Positions 42,741 through 52,199 of a DNA stretch of 64,000 nt are shown piece after piece. Numbering within the stretch: position 1 is the stretch's first letter; the number at the start of each line of letters is the position of its first letter. The stretch is from Labrenzia sp. OB1 (GTDB lineage: Bacteria > Pseudomonadota > Alphaproteobacteria > Rhizobiales > Stappiaceae), in contig NZ_JSEP01000004.1 in NCBI RefSeq assembly GCF_001624695.1, positions 186,001 through 250,000 on the forward strand, given 5' to 3'. Below the pieces are notes generated by a model. The model searched no databases. It saw only the letters and a program-made list of their open reading frames with translations, and was not told where the DNA came from. The position numbers and the translations under genes were made by a program.

Positions 42741-43352
42741 ATGGCGCAGAAAAGTGTTGCTGGTCCGGAAATCGAGCGGCTGATCCAGCTTCTGGCAAAG
42801 CTGCCGGGTCTTGGCCCGCGCTCCGCCCGCCGCGCCGCCCTGCATCTCATCAAGAAAAAGGACCAGCTCCTGGTTCCGCTGGCGGACGCCATGGGCGTCG
42901 CTGTGGCCGAGATCGGTATCTGCACCACCTGCGGCACGGTCGATACCTCGGACCCTTGCACCATCTGCTCTGACCCCAGGCGCGAGCAGGACGTCCTGGT
43001 GGTGGTCGAGGATGTCGCCGATCTGTGGGCGCTGGAACGGGCCGGAGCGGTCAACGCCCGCTATCATGTTCTCGGCGGCACGCTGTCGCCGCTCGACGGC
43101 ATCGGCCCCGACGACCTCAATCTGGCTTCCCTCATCGACCGCTGTGCTGCCGAGGGCTTCAACGAGATCATCCTGGCGATCAACGCCACCGTGGAGGGGC
43201 AGACCACGGCCCACTACATCATGGACCAGCTCTCGCATCTTGATGTCCGGGTTTCCCGGCTGGCACATGGCGTTCCCGTCGGCGGTGAGCTCGATTACCT
43301 CGACGAAGGCACGCTCACACAGGCGCTGAAGGCGCGGACGCGGTTCGATTGA
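42741..43352 (+). CDS. recR: Recombination protein RecR
   Basis: RecR works with RecO and RecF to load RecA at single-strand gaps. The 203-residue protein has a helix-hairpin-helix start ([20 protein letters not shown]), a four-Cys zinc finger (CTTCG and CTICSD, about residues 57-75), a Toprim domain with [16 protein letters not shown], and Walker-like GEF-type strands ([19 protein letters not shown]) at the end. All are in the usual order and length. It follows ybaB by 115 bases that contain a repeat remnant. Confidence 0.96.
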   Translation: MAQKSVAGPEIERLIQLLAKLPGLGPRSARRAALHLIKKKDQLLVPLADAMGVAVAEIGICTTCGTVDTSDPCTICSDPRREQDVLVVVEDVADLWALERAGAVNARYHVLGGTLSPLDGIGPDDLNLASLIDRCAAEGFNEIILAINATVEGQTTAHYIMDQLSHLDVRVSRLAHGVPVGGELDYLDEGTLTQALKARTRFD

Positions 43353-43512
43353 CTGATCGAATTGCAAAATAAGAGCCGAGACAGAACAACACGCGTCGGG
43401 ATAAAGAGGCAGACAACGCCGATATGATCCTCGCCGCCGCAGGCTCCGGCCTTGCATCGCCATCGCTGCGCACTTATGTCGACACGGTCATTCACAGATC
43501 GTTGAAGGTTCC

Positions 43513-44193
43513 ATGTTCCAGGCTGCCTCCCGTGCCATGTCCCAGGTTTTCGAGCCGCCCTTCCGGGCGATCTTCTGGAAGCTGCTCGGTTTCACCCTCG
43601 GCGTTCTGCTGGTGATCTGGATTGCCCTTCAGGGGCTGGTCGCGAATTTCGTCGAGCTTCCCTATGGCTGGATGGATACGGCCCTGTCGGTTCTCACCGG
43701 CATCGGCGCGATCTTTGTGCTGGGCTTCCTGATCGCACCGATTTCCGCTCTTTTCGCCGGTTTCTTTCAGGACGAGATTGCCGGCATCGTAGAAACCCGC
43801 GACTATCCGGGTGACGGGCCCGGAACAGCCCTGCCTTTGGCGCAGTCTGTCGGTCAGACGATCAAGTTCACGGGCGTGGTGGTGCTCGGCAACCTGTTTG
43901 CCCTGCTGCTGCTTCTGGTCCCGGGCGTCAACCTGATCGCCTTCTTTCTGGTGAACGGCTATCTGCTCGGCCGTGAGTTCTTCGAATTTGCCGCCATGCG
44001 TTTCATGCCCCCCGCCGAGGCCAAGGCGTTCCGCAAGGCGCGCGGCGGCACCGTGTTTCTGGGCGGGCTGGTGATTGCCGCCTTGCTGGCTGTGCCGATC
44101 CTCAACCTGATCACACCGATCTTCGCGACCATCTTCATGATGCACCTCTTCAAGCGTCTGGCAGCCCGGCAGTTTGGTGGTTCCGGGACCTGA
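43513..44193 (+). CDS. EI24/CysZ-like integral membrane protein
   Basis: A 226-residue membrane protein with about four to six hydrophobic segments: residues 23-45 (LLGFTLGVLLVIWIAL), 58-80, 110-145 (two segments, VVVLGNLFALLLLLVPGVNLI) and 178-205. The FLIAPISALFAGFFQDEIAG segment and the PGVNLIAFFLVNGYLLGREF motif fit the EI24 (DUF540) family, to which the sulfate permease CysZ belongs. A sulfate role is not shown; no cys genes are nearby. ATG 43513 lies 160 bases after recR. glsA follows by 63 bases and may be co-transcribed. Confidence 0.8.
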   Translation: MFQAASRAMSQVFEPPFRAIFWKLLGFTLGVLLVIWIALQGLVANFVELPYGWMDTALSVLTGIGAIFVLGFLIAPISALFAGFFQDEIAGIVETRDYPGDGPGTALPLAQSVGQTIKFTGVVVLGNLFALLLLLVPGVNLIAFFLVNGYLLGREFFEFAAMRFMPPAEAKAFRKARGGTVFLGGLVIAALLAVPILNLITPIFATIFMMHLFKRLAARQFGGSGT

Positions 44194-44256
44194 TTGTCTC
44201 CCGGCTCTAGCTTTTTCGCTCCTCTTTCTGCAAAGGTCTCCCAAACGGAGAGCCAC

Positions 44257-45204
44257 ATGCAGGCGTTGTTGAACGAAATAGCCGAGGCTGCGGCAGCCGA
44301 AGCGGACAAGGGAAAGGTCGCCACCTATATTCCCGAACTTGCCGGAATAGACCCCGGCCAATTTGGAATCGCGGTCGCCACTGTGGATGGAAAGCTGTTT
44401 TCAGCCGGGGAGGCCGATGTGCCGTTTTCGATCCAGTCGGTTTCCAAGGTTTTCGCGCTCGCCCTCGCGCTCGGCAGGGTCGGTGAGCAACTCTGGCGGC
44501 GTGTCGGCCGGGAACCCTCCGGACTGTCCTTCGATTCGGTTCTTCTCCTGGAGCGGGAAAAGGGCATTCCCCGCAATCCCTTCATCAATGCCGGCGCTCT
44601 GGTGACCACCGATACCTATCTGGCCAACTCCAGGCCGCGCGAAGCGCTGGGGGAACTGCTGCACTTCATCCGTGCGGCAGCGGACGACGACGGCATCCAC
44701 ATGAACGAAACGGTTGCCCGGTCGGAGATCGCCACCGCCCATCGCAATCTTTCCCTGGCCCACTATCTTGCATCGTTCGAGAATCTACAGACTTCGGTCG
44801 ACAAGGTGATCGGCACCTACAGTCATCAGTGCGCGATCGAGATGACCTGCCGGCAACTGGCGATGGCGGGCCGTTTTCTGGTGGACGCGCCCGGGATGCC
44901 GGAACTCGTTTCGGTTGAACGCCGCCGGCGCATCAATGCGCTGATGATGACCTGCGGCCATTATGACGGCTCCGGGGACTTCGCATTTCGTGTCGGCATG
45001 CCCGGCAAGAGTGGTGTCGGAGGCGGGATCCTTGTGATTTCGCCAAGCAGGGCCTCGATTGCGGTCTGGTCGCCCGGGCTTAATCCTTATGGCAATTCCA
45101 AGCTTGGAACAGAAGCCATGCAGACCTTTTCGCACAGAACCGGATGGTCCGTCTTCGGCGTTCCGCACAGGGTGCAGGCGGCTGACCAGCAGGTAAACTC
45201 ATAA
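44257..45204 (+). CDS. glsA: Glutaminase
   Basis: GlsA hydrolyses glutamine to glutamate and ammonia. The 315-residue protein has the serine-dependent beta-lactamase-like fold: the catalytic Ser61-x-x-Lys64 lies in [10 protein letters not shown], followed by [13 protein letters not shown], the [18 protein letters not shown] segment, and [14 protein letters not shown] near the end. These match bacterial GlsA/YbaS-type enzymes in order and length. ATG 44257 was chosen because CGGAGAG lies just upstream; the frame extends upstream only to a TTG near the previous stop. Confidence 0.93.
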   Translation: MQALLNEIAEAAAAEADKGKVATYIPELAGIDPGQFGIAVATVDGKLFSAGEADVPFSIQSVSKVFALALALGRVGEQLWRRVGREPSGLSFDSVLLLEREKGIPRNPFINAGALVTTDTYLANSRPREALGELLHFIRAAADDDGIHMNETVARSEIATAHRNLSLAHYLASFENLQTSVDKVIGTYSHQCAIEMTCRQLAMAGRFLVDAPGMPELVSVERRRRINALMMTCGHYDGSGDFAFRVGMPGKSGVGGGILVISPSRASIAVWSPGLNPYGNSKLGTEAMQTFSHRTGWSVFGVPHRVQAADQQVNS

Positions 45205-45397
45205 CTGACAACGAAATGATGAAACACCCACAGGAAGCCTGCTTGACCTTTAGGAACCCCGTCGGCGGACTTTTCCGGCCGTGTTTTACCGTTTCCTATC
45301 CATATGTGTATTCACACCCTGGTAGGGAAGATTTGTCGCAGTCCCTATTTAAAACGATTCAAAAGTGGTTTCGGTGCAATTAGCCCTATAGGATCTT

Positions 45398-45426
45398 TTG
45401 ACCTTTCGAAGCGTTGGCGCTAGAAC
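45398..45426 (+). promoter_or_regulatory. Promoter of the sdh operon
   Basis: TTGACC (45398-45403) and TAGAAC (45421-45426) are separated by 17 bases. Transcription from about 45433 would give a leader of about 220 bases before sdhC. Confidence 0.5.
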
Positions 45427-45449
45427 CCTTCTGAACAACGCTTTGATTT

Positions 45450-45473
45450 GCTTACGTTTACGCGAACGTAAGC
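45450..45473 (+). promoter_or_regulatory. Perfect inverted repeat in the sdh leader (operator or hairpin)
   Basis: GCTTACGTT (45450-45458) and AACGTAAGC (45465-45473) are perfect inverted repeats around TACGCG, about 20-40 bases downstream of the predicted start of transcription. The position fits either a repressor operator or an RNA hairpin. No T-run follows, so a terminator is unlikely. Confidence 0.5.
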
Positions 45474-45655
45474 TAAGGCGACTGAACTCAGGAAAAACCG
45501 CTGTATGCGGCAATCGGGCTTTCGGCAGAGTGTCTATCAACCGGTTTTTCCCGATTCCATGCCGCTCGGAATTTTTAAGATCGATCAACTATTATGCTTT
45601 CATATGTGTCCATGTGAAAACTTGTTGATCCAGCGTCGTACGGGAGAGGAATTCC

Positions 45656-46054
45656 ATGTCGAACGCCGATCTGCGGGGCAACCGCCCGCTGTCGCCCCAT
45701 CTTCAGATTTATAAACCCATTCTGACGATGGTTATGTCGATCCTGCACCGCATCACGGGCGCGGCGCTGTATTTCGGCACGATCCTTCTGGCCTGGTGGC
45801 TGATCGCCGCCGCGGCCGGCCCGTCCTACTTCGATTTCGTCAACGACATATACGGCTCCATCCTGGGCCGGCTGGTCCTTTTCGGCTTCACCTGGGCGCT
45901 GGTGCATCACATGCTCGGCGGCCTCCGTCACCTGATCTGGGCCATGGGCGCCGGATTCGGCAAGGAAGCCCGGGAATGGATGGCCAGGGCCACCATCATC
46001 GGTTCCGTTTCCCTGACCCTGGTGCTCTGGGTCATCGGTTACCTGGTTCGTTAA
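45656..46054 (+). CDS. sdhC: Succinate dehydrogenase cytochrome b556 subunit
   Basis: SdhC is one of two membrane anchors of complex II and helps hold haem b and the ubiquinone site. The 132-residue protein begins [20 protein letters not shown], with the family SPHLQIY motif and the HRITG segment (about residues 33-37). It has three membrane helices (about 36-56, 70-92 and 108-130). The haem-ligand region is [26 protein letters not shown] precedes ATG 45656. It is the first gene of sdhCDA(fkbM)B. Confidence 0.95.
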   Translation: MSNADLRGNRPLSPHLQIYKPILTMVMSILHRITGAALYFGTILLAWWLIAAAAGPSYFDFVNDIYGSILGRLVLFGFTWALVHHMLGGLRHLIWAMGAGFGKEAREWMARATIIGSVSLTLVLWVIGYLVR

Positions 46055-46064
46055 GGAGAGCGTC

Positions 46065-46448
46065 ATGAAAGATTTGCGCACGCCGCTGAACAAGGTCCGC
46101 GGCCTCGGCTCCGCCAAGGAAGGCACCGATCATTACTGGAAGCAGCATGTCACCGCTTTCGCCAATGTCTTCCTGATCAGCTTTTTCGTGATCATGGTGA
46201 TCGCGATGCAGGGGTCCACCCACGCAGAGGTCATCGACACGCTGAAAAACCCGCTGGTCTCGATTGTCCTGCTTCTGGTGATCCTCTCCGGTGTCTATCA
46301 CATGAAGCTCGGCATGCAGGTGATCATCGAGGATTACGTGCATGGCGAAGGCATCAAGTTCCTTTCCCTGATGCTGAACTCCTTCTTCTGCGTCTTTATC
46401 GGTTTCGGCTGCATCTTCGCAGTGCTCAAGATCGGCTTTGGAGGCTGA
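46065..46448 (+). CDS. sdhD: Succinate dehydrogenase, hydrophobic membrane anchor subunit
   Basis: The 127-residue second membrane anchor has a basic N-terminus with [20 protein letters not shown], typical of alphaproteobacterial SdhD, then [19 protein letters not shown]. Three membrane helices follow (about 30-50, 62-85 and 100-122). [19 protein letters not shown] holds the haem His and quinone-side residues. ATG 46065 lies 10 bases after sdhC, with GGAG upstream. sdhA follows after five bases. Confidence 0.95.
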   Translation: MKDLRTPLNKVRGLGSAKEGTDHYWKQHVTAFANVFLISFFVIMVIAMQGSTHAEVIDTLKNPLVSIVLLLVILSGVYHMKLGMQVIIEDYVHGEGIKFLSLMLNSFFCVFIGFGCIFAVLKIGFGG

Positions 46449-46453
46449 CCCGG

Positions 46454-48280
46454 ATGGCCAAGACTTACGAATTCGTCGACCATACCTATGATGTGGTCGT
46501 TGTCGGCGCTGGCGGCGCAGGCCTGCGCGCGGCACTCGGTATGGCCGAGCAGGGCTTCAGGACCGCCTGTATCACCAAGGTCTTCCCGACCCGCTCGCAC
46601 ACAGTTGCCGCTCAGGGCGGCATTGCGGCCTCTCTCGTCAACATGACGCCGGACAGCTGGCAGTGGCACATGTACGACACGGTGAAAGGGTCCGACTGGC
46701 TCGGCGACACCGACGCCATGGAGTACCTTGCCCGTGAAGCTCCGAAAGCCGTTTACGAGCTGGAGCATTACGGCGTGCCCTTCTCGCGGACAGAGGAAGG
46801 CACGATCTACCAGCGCCCGTTCGGTGGCCACATGCAGAATTTCGGTGAAGGCCCCCCCGTGCAGCGCACCTGCGCCGCGGCCGACCGGACCGGTCATGCC
46901 ATCCTGCACACGCTTTACGGCCAGTCCCTGCGCCACAACGCCGAGTTCTATATCGAATATTTCGCACTCGACCTGATCATGTCCGACGACGGTGTCTGCC
47001 AGGGTGTGATCGCCTGGAACCTCGACGACGGTACGATGCACCGCTTCGCGGCCAAGACGGTGGTTCTGGCGACCGGCGGCTACGGCCGGGCCTTCTTCTC
47101 GGCGACGTCAGCCCATACCTGCACCGGCGACGGCGGCGGCATGGTGGCACGCGCCGGCCTGCCGCTTCAGGACATGGAATTCGTCCAGTTCCACCCGACC
47201 GGCATCTACGGCTCGGGCTGCCTGATCACCGAAGGCGCGCGCGGCGAGGGCGGCTATCTTGTCAACTCCGAAGGCGAACGCTTCATGGAGCGTTACGCGC
47301 CATCGGCCAAGGATCTGGCGTCCCGCGACGTTGTCTCCCGCTGCATGACCATGGAGATCCGCGAAGGCCGAGGTGTCGGACCGAAAAAAGACCATATCTT
47401 CCTGCACCTGGATCACCTCGATCCGGCCTTGCTGGCGGAACGTCTGCCGGGCATCTCCGAATCGGCGAAGATTTTCGCCGGTGTGGATCTGACCAAGGAA
47501 CCGATCCCGGTCCTGCCGACCGTTCACTACAACATGGGCGGCATTCCGACCAATTACTGGGGTGAGGTGCTGAACGCGGATGGTGACAATCCGACCCGCA
47601 TCCAGCCGGGTCTGATGGCTGTCGGCGAAGCGGCCTGCGCATCCGTCCACGGCGCCAACCGTCTCGGTTCGAACTCGCTGACCGACCTCGTGGTGTTCGG
47701 ACGCGCCGCCGCCATCCGGGCGGGTCAGGTGATCGACAGGAACGCCGCCATACCGACGCCGAACGAGGCGAGCTGCGACAAGATCATGGAGCGCTTCGAC
47801 AGTCTCCGCAATGCCAACGGATCGATCCCGACGGCGGACCTGCGCGACAAGATGCAACATGCCATGCAGGAGGACGCTGCCGTCTTCCGCACCCAGGAAA
47901 GCCTGGCGCAGGGCTGCAAGCGTCTGTCGGAGATCTGGGGAGAGCGCAAGGATCTCAAGGTGACCGACCGGTCGCTGATCTGGAATTCCGATCTGGTGGA
48001 AACGCTGGAGCTGGAAAACCTGATGGCCAATGCGATTACCACCGTCTACGGCGCCGAAGCCCGCAAGGAAAGTCGTGGCGCCCATGCCCGCGAGGATTTC
48101 AAGGACGGCCCGCTCTCCGGCCGAGACGACGTGAACTGGCGCAAGCACACGCTTGCCTGGGTGGACGAGGCCGGTGACATCAAGCTGGATTATCGCCCGG
48201 TCGTGACCGATCCGCTGACCACCTTGGAAGAAGGTGGTATCGACCCGAAGAAGATCGCGCCGAAAGCGCGGGTCTACTGA
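46454..48280 (+). CDS. sdhA: Succinate dehydrogenase flavoprotein subunit
   Basis: SdhA oxidises succinate to fumarate and passes electrons to the iron-sulfur subunit. The 608-residue protein has the FAD-binding [20 protein letters not shown] (about 14-33) and the FAD-linked His49 in [36 protein letters not shown] and the active-site [17 protein letters not shown] follow, with [20 protein letters not shown] later on. The C-terminal helical domain ends in [20 protein letters not shown]. Length and motifs are standard. The next gene, unusually, is a methyltransferase rather than sdhB. Confidence 0.98.
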   Translation: MAKTYEFVDHTYDVVVVGAGGAGLRAALGMAEQGFRTACITKVFPTRSHTVAAQGGIAASLVNMTPDSWQWHMYDTVKGSDWLGDTDAMEYLAREAPKAVYELEHYGVPFSRTEEGTIYQRPFGGHMQNFGEGPPVQRTCAAADRTGHAILHTLYGQSLRHNAEFYIEYFALDLIMSDDGVCQGVIAWNLDDGTMHRFAAKTVVLATGGYGRAFFSATSAHTCTGDGGGMVARAGLPLQDMEFVQFHPTGIYGSGCLITEGARGEGGYLVNSEGERFMERYAPSAKDLASRDVVSRCMTMEIREGRGVGPKKDHIFLHLDHLDPALLAERLPGISESAKIFAGVDLTKEPIPVLPTVHYNMGGIPTNYWGEVLNADGDNPTRIQPGLMAVGEAACASVHGANRLGSNSLTDLVVFGRAAAIRAGQVIDRNAAIPTPNEASCDKIMERFDSLRNANGSIPTADLRDKMQHAMQEDAAVFRTQESLAQGCKRLSEIWGERKDLKVTDRSLIWNSDLVETLELENLMANAITTVYGAEARKESRGAHAREDFKDGPLSGRDDVNWRKHTLAWVDEAGDIKLDYRPVVTDPLTTLEEGGIDPKKIAPKARVY

Positions 48281-48293
48281 CGGGAGCGGTCGA

Positions 48294-49136
48294 TTGAGCG
48301 AGGCAGCAACACTTCTGGACACAAGAAGTCCGTTCGGCACCTATCCGGTCGAGCGGATGGTGCGTGCTGCCTGGCGCCTTGCCGACAGGCATGAACTTTC
48401 GATGGGTCTGCGCAAGCGCGTCCGCGCGCTGGTCGCGCGGCTTTTCAAGGGGCCTTACGATCTGGAAGCCGACGGTCTGAAATTCCGCATCTATCCGGGC
48501 GAGAATTACGACGACCGCAAGATCCTGTCCAAGGGGCGTCTGCCGGAACGCGAGGAACACAGGCTGATCGCGCCTCATCTGGGCGAGGGCAAGGTGTTCG
48601 TCGATGTCGGCGCCAATATCGGGTCCTATGCGATCTTCGCCGCCGGCCTCGGCGCGCAGGTGGTCGCGATTGAAGCCAATCCGCAGACGGCGGACAAACT
48701 GACTTTCAACGTGCGGGCCAACGATCTGCTGGACAATGTCACGGTCGTGCGCTCCGCCGTGGGGCCGCGCGACGACACGCTGCCCTTGTGGCAGGAACCG
48801 AGCAATTGCGGCTTCTCCACCTTCGTCAAGGAGTTGACCACCGGGGAATGGGCAGGCGACTGGTCGCCGACTTTCGTCAAGGTCCGGCCGCTGACGGCCC
48901 TGACCGACGAGCTGGGTCTGCGCAAGATCGACGTATTGAAAGTGGATGTGGAAGGGTTCGAGGACCGGGTGGTTCTTCCTTTCCTGCGGCACGTGGACAG
49001 GGACCTCTGGCCCCGTGTGATCCTTCTTGAAACCAACTGCCGGCCCTACTGGTCCGAGGATTGCCTGAACGAACTGGCAAACCGGGGCTACCAGGTGACC
49101 GGCCGGACGAATGACAACATGGTCTTCGAGCTTTGA
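48294..49136 (+). CDS. FkbM-family SAM-dependent methyltransferase within the sdh operon
   Basis: A 280-residue protein with a Rossmann-type SAM-binding core: [20 protein letters not shown] (about residues 104-123, motif I), [18 protein letters not shown], and the FkbM signature [20 protein letters not shown] (about 212-231). FkbM enzymes O-methylate sugars or other small molecules, so the substrate here is open. The start is TTG 48294, with GGGAG seven bases upstream and only 13 bases after the sdhA stop. sdhB begins 65 bases after its stop. The gene is thus co-transcribed with complex II. There is no glycosyltransferase nearby. A metabolic-repair or cofactor role is speculation. Confidence 0.85.
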   Translation: MSEAATLLDTRSPFGTYPVERMVRAAWRLADRHELSMGLRKRVRALVARLFKGPYDLEADGLKFRIYPGENYDDRKILSKGRLPEREEHRLIAPHLGEGKVFVDVGANIGSYAIFAAGLGAQVVAIEANPQTADKLTFNVRANDLLDNVTVVRSAVGPRDDTLPLWQEPSNCGFSTFVKELTTGEWAGDWSPTFVKVRPLTALTDELGLRKIDVLKVDVEGFEDRVVLPFLRHVDRDLWPRVILLETNCRPYWSEDCLNELANRGYQVTGRTNDNMVFEL

Positions 49137-49200
49137 GCTCAAGCCAGAAGACCAACCGGCCCGGACGCGAAACCAGGGCCCAACGCGGAGCAGTAACGAT

Positions 49201-49983
49201 ATGGTTCAGCTGACGCTTCCCCGGAACTCCCAGGTGACGGAAGGCAAGGTGTGGGACAAGCCGGAAGGCGCTACCAACCTGCGTGAGTACCGCATCTATC
49301 GCTGGAACCCGGACGACGGGCGCAACCCCCGGGTCGATACCTATTTCATAGACGCGGACGACTGCGGCCCCATGGTCCTGGACGGCCTGATCTTCATCAA
49401 GAACAAGATCGACCCGACCCTGACGTTCCGCCGGTCCTGCCGCGAGGGCATCTGCGGGTCCTGCGCGATGAACATCGACGGCACCAACACCCTGGCCTGC
49501 ACGAAGGGCATGGACGAGGTCGCCGCCGACGTGGTCAAGATCTACCCGCTGCCGCACATGCCGGTGGTGAAGGATCTCGTGCCGGACCTGACCCGCTTCT
49601 ATGCTCAGCACCGCTCCATCGAGCCGTGGCTTCAGACCGTGTCGCCGGCGCCGGAAAAGGAGTGGCTTCAGTCCCATGATGACAGGGTGAAACTGGATGG
49701 TCTGTATGAGTGCATCCTGTGTGCCTGCTGCTCGACCTCCTGCCCGTCCTACTGGTGGAACGGCGACCGCTATCTCGGCCCGGCAGTTCTGCTTCAGGCC
49801 TACCGCTGGCTGATCGACAGCCGCGACGAGGCGACCGGCAAGCGTCTGGACGATCTGGAAGATCCGTTCCGCCTCTACCGCTGCCACACCATCATGAACT
49901 GCTCCCAGGCCTGTCCGAAGGGGCTCAACCCTGCCAAGGCAATCGCCGAGATCAAGAAGATGATGGTCGAACGCCGGGTCTAA
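49201..49983 (+). CDS. sdhB: Succinate dehydrogenase iron-sulfur subunit
   Basis: SdhB carries [2Fe-2S], [4Fe-4S] and [3Fe-4S] centres from SdhA to the membrane quinone site. The 260-residue protein has the ferredoxin-type cluster [18 protein letters not shown] with a further Cys in TLACTKG, then the [4Fe-4S] motif [16 protein letters not shown] and the last cluster Cys residues in [18 protein letters not shown]. Residues of the quinone site ([13 protein letters not shown]) are present. ATG 49201 was chosen because the frame upstream overlaps the methyltransferase and GGAG precedes this ATG. A 28-bp palindrome follows the stop. Confidence 0.97.
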   Translation: MVQLTLPRNSQVTEGKVWDKPEGATNLREYRIYRWNPDDGRNPRVDTYFIDADDCGPMVLDGLIFIKNKIDPTLTFRRSCREGICGSCAMNIDGTNTLACTKGMDEVAADVVKIYPLPHMPVVKDLVPDLTRFYAQHRSIEPWLQTVSPAPEKEWLQSHDDRVKLDGLYECILCACCSTSCPSYWWNGDRYLGPAVLLQAYRWLIDSRDEATGKRLDDLEDPFRLYRCHTIMNCSQACPKGLNPAKAIAEIKKMMVERRV

Positions 49984-49996
49984 CGGACGTCATTTT

Positions 49997-50024
49997 CGGT
50001 TCGCGCCATGCATGGCGCGAACCG
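49997..50024 (+). repeat. Perfect 28-bp palindrome after sdhB
   Basis: The half-site CGGTTCGCGCCATG (49997-50010) is followed directly by its exact reverse complement (50011-50024), with no spacer. As RNA it would form a very stable hairpin, ending or protecting the sdh message, but no T-run follows. As DNA it could be a symmetrical protein site. Confidence 0.6.
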
Positions 50025-50134
50025 GCCCTGAACTTGGCGATCAACCGGTGGAGTGCCTCAGGCAGTCCGTTGCAAACACGGGTGATCAGCGCGCAAAGGT
50101 GCCCATTCCGCCAAGGCGATGGGTTTCTCCTCGG

Positions 50135-51046
50135 TCATTGCGAGCGTACGGGCCGGCGGGCTTCGGGCGATTGCCGGTCAAGAACCTCTTCATCACAGAT
50201 GTTTCGCAAGGCTCGTGATTGCACGCCATCGACATCGGGACTCGACAGCCCCGAAAGGCATGCCAGTGCTTTCCATAGTGCCCAGCCGCGCGCTCTTTGC
50301 CAGGTGTCTTCATCGATTGCGCAGGCGGATCGAAAGTCCCTGCGGCTTTTGACGTCAAAATATGTCCAGGCCATAACGAAGTCACAGGCCGGGTCACCGA
50401 GTCCGCACGTCCCGAAATCGATGAGCGCTTTCACGGTGTTTTTGTCAACGACGATGTTCCCGATTGCCACATCACCGTGGAACCAGACCGGTGCGTCGTT
50501 CCAGGCCGATGTAACGCTGCGTTGCCAAATTTCGAGGCATAGAGAAGCATCCACTTTGCCTTCGAGAATCTCCAGGCTCTTTTGCACGTCATGGCCATAG
50601 ACGCTGGGATGGCACCCCCGATAAAAAGAGTGTTTTCCTGCATATGGGCCGTTGCCTGTCGGGATGTTTCTCAGTTCGGCAAGAGTGCTGCCGAGCGAAA
50701 ATGCGAGGGCGGTTTGGTCCACACCTGCGCTGCTCTCCAGCGTGTCTCCCTTGACCCAGCGCCGAATTGACCAAGGCAGCGGAAATATTTTGCTCGGCTC
50801 TCCGACAGCCACCACTTCAGGAACCTCAACAGACAGATTTTTGCCGAGTGTGGCCAGCGCATTTGCTTCCTTCTCCACCGCATCGGCATAGGACGCGTTG
50901 CTTGGCAAGCGTACGCTGAGATCCTCGCCGAGCCGAAAAGTTCTGTTGTCCCAGCCTTGTTTCTTGACCGGAGCAATTGGCAAATGACTCAAATGAGGAC
51001 ACTGGTGACGGACGAGATTCGCAACCAATTGTTCGTCGATTTTCAT
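50135..51046 (-). CDS. APH-family phosphotransferase
   Basis: A 303-residue kinase of the aminoglycoside phosphotransferase / choline kinase fold. It begins MKIDEQLVANLV and has the nucleotide-site GWDNRTFRLG and LSVRLP region (about residues 30-50), the Brenner motif WFHGDVAIGNIVV (about 190-202) with the catalytic Asp, and the DFG-type LIDFGTCGLGDPACDFVMAW (about 212-231). Such proteins phosphorylate aminoglycosides, macrolides or small metabolites; resistance cannot be inferred. ATG 51046 was preferred to the in-frame GTG at 51058 because it matches the usual family start. Base composition looks lower in G+C than the flanks, suggesting transfer. Confidence 0.82.
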   Translation of the reverse strand: MKIDEQLVANLVRHQCPHLSHLPIAPVKKQGWDNRTFRLGEDLSVRLPSNASYADAVEKEANALATLGKNLSVEVPEVVAVGEPSKIFPLPWSIRRWVKGDTLESSAGVDQTALAFSLGSTLAELRNIPTGNGPYAGKHSFYRGCHPSVYGHDVQKSLEILEGKVDASLCLEIWQRSVTSAWNDAPVWFHGDVAIGNIVVDKNTVKALIDFGTCGLGDPACDFVMAWTYFDVKSRRDFRSACAIDEDTWQRARGWALWKALACLSGLSSPDVDGVQSRALRNICDEEVLDRQSPEARRPVRSQ

Positions 51047-51437
51047 CTCTTGACCCACAGCGTTTCAAAGCATCAATCTTCGCGAATTCCAGCCGGGACC
51101 GTAGCGCTTCACCCTTTGCATCAAGATGAACGTCTTCTGCGCCTGCGTAAATCCCGATGCCTTCAGGCGGTTTCATACCTGTCCCGGATCGCGAAATGTG
51201 ACGGAAAGCGCCAGGCGAAAGCAATCCGGTTTTTGGAGCAGAGCACTGCACCTCACCGGCCAGAAGCTCCATCGCATGAAACCGCAGATGACGGCATGTC
51301 ACCGTGCATTCGGAGGGCGGTAAGACGTGGAACCGCTCACGTTGGCTTCACGTTCTTGTGCAAGGATGCGCCAGGGAGTTGAGTTGTTTCGGCTCCCGAA
51401 TTGCGTACCTCTAATGGAAACCGATGGAGGATCATAC
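51047..51437. other. Gap between the APH gene and msrA; possible gene remnant
   Basis: About 390 bases without a confident gene. On the minus strand, a frame starting at ATG 51283 (MELLAGEVQCSAPKTGLL) runs 79 codons to the APH start and has some protein-like sequence (PPEGIGIYAGAEDVHLDAKG). It then continues into the APH gene in the wrong frame, so it may be the rest of a damaged upstream gene. A good ribosome site (GATGGAGGATC) for msrA lies at the right end. Confidence 0.4.
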
Positions 51438-52082
51438 ATGAAGCGCCTTTTGCCGCTATCTGTCGTTGCTGCTTTTGCAGCAGCAGCCCCCTACGCGCAG
51501 GCGCAGGCGGAAACCGCGATCCTTGCAGGCGGGTGTTTCTGGTGCGTGGAATCGGATCTGGAAGCCCTTCCCGGCGTGCGTGAAGTCGTCTCGGGATATG
51601 CCGGCGGAACGACGCAGAACCCCACCTACAAGAATTACGAGCGTGGCGGCCACCGGGAGGTGGTGAAAGTCGATTTCGACGAAAGCCGGATCAGCTATGG
51701 CGACCTGGTCGGAGTTTTTCTGCGAACGATCGATGTGACGGATGCGGGCGGTCAGTTCTGCGATCGCGGCCATGGGTATTCCTCGGCGCTCTATCCGCTC
51801 GACGCGGCGCAGACAAAACAGGCCGAAGAGGAAATTGCCCGGGCACGCGAGGCACTCGGTTCAAAGGTTGTTACTCCGGTCGAGCAGCCCGCGGTCTTCT
51901 GGCCGGCCGAGGACTATCATCAGAACTACTACAAGAGCGGCGTGCGCACGCTGACACGCTTCGGGTATGTCTCCCGGGCCGACGCCTACAAGGGCTATCG
52001 CAAGGCCTGTGGCCGCGACGCGCAGGTGAAAGCCGTCTGGGGCGCGGAAGCTTTTTCAGGGCTGCCGAAGTCAGGAACCTGA
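51438..52082 (+). CDS. msrA: Peptide methionine sulfoxide reductase MsrA, exported form
   Basis: MsrA repairs S-methionine sulfoxide. The 214-residue protein has a clear N-terminal signal peptide (residues 1-24, cleavage after AQA), so this copy acts in the periplasm. The catalytic motif GGCFWC (residues 31-36; Cys33 is the nucleophile) is followed by SGYAGGTTQNPTY and a resolving region. FWPAEDYHQNYY near the C-terminus is typical, and a later Cys (KACGRD) may resolve. No msrB is adjacent. ATG 51438 is preceded by GATGGAGG; the frame extends upstream without family sequence. How it is re-reduced in the periplasm is not shown by the window. Confidence 0.92.
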   Translation: MKRLLPLSVVAAFAAAAPYAQAQAETAILAGGCFWCVESDLEALPGVREVVSGYAGGTTQNPTYKNYERGGHREVVKVDFDESRISYGDLVGVFLRTIDVTDAGGQFCDRGHGYSSALYPLDAAQTKQAEEEIARAREALGSKVVTPVEQPAVFWPAEDYHQNYYKSGVRTLTRFGYVSRADAYKGYRKACGRDAQVKAVWGAEAFSGLPKSGT

Positions 52083-52199
52083 GGCTCTCCCGCGGCCGGA
52101 TCCGCGAGGATCCGGCGGGGTCGGCCACTTTAAATTTGCGGTTGGGGAATTTGTGACCTACATTTTTTAGGGTGGGCTCGCGTCTGGAAGGACGGTGTC

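Larger units (their letters stand above)
45205..45655 (+). other. Gap between glsA and sdhC: sdh promoter and leader, no gene
   Basis: These 451 bases contain no convincing gene. The sdh promoter candidate (45398-45426) and a perfect inverted repeat (45450-45473) lie in the second half. A CTTGAC at 45242-45247 lacks a matching -10. The A+T content rises toward sdhC, and a second weak start region (TTTTTAAGATCGATC, near 45570) is possible. Confidence 0.55.
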
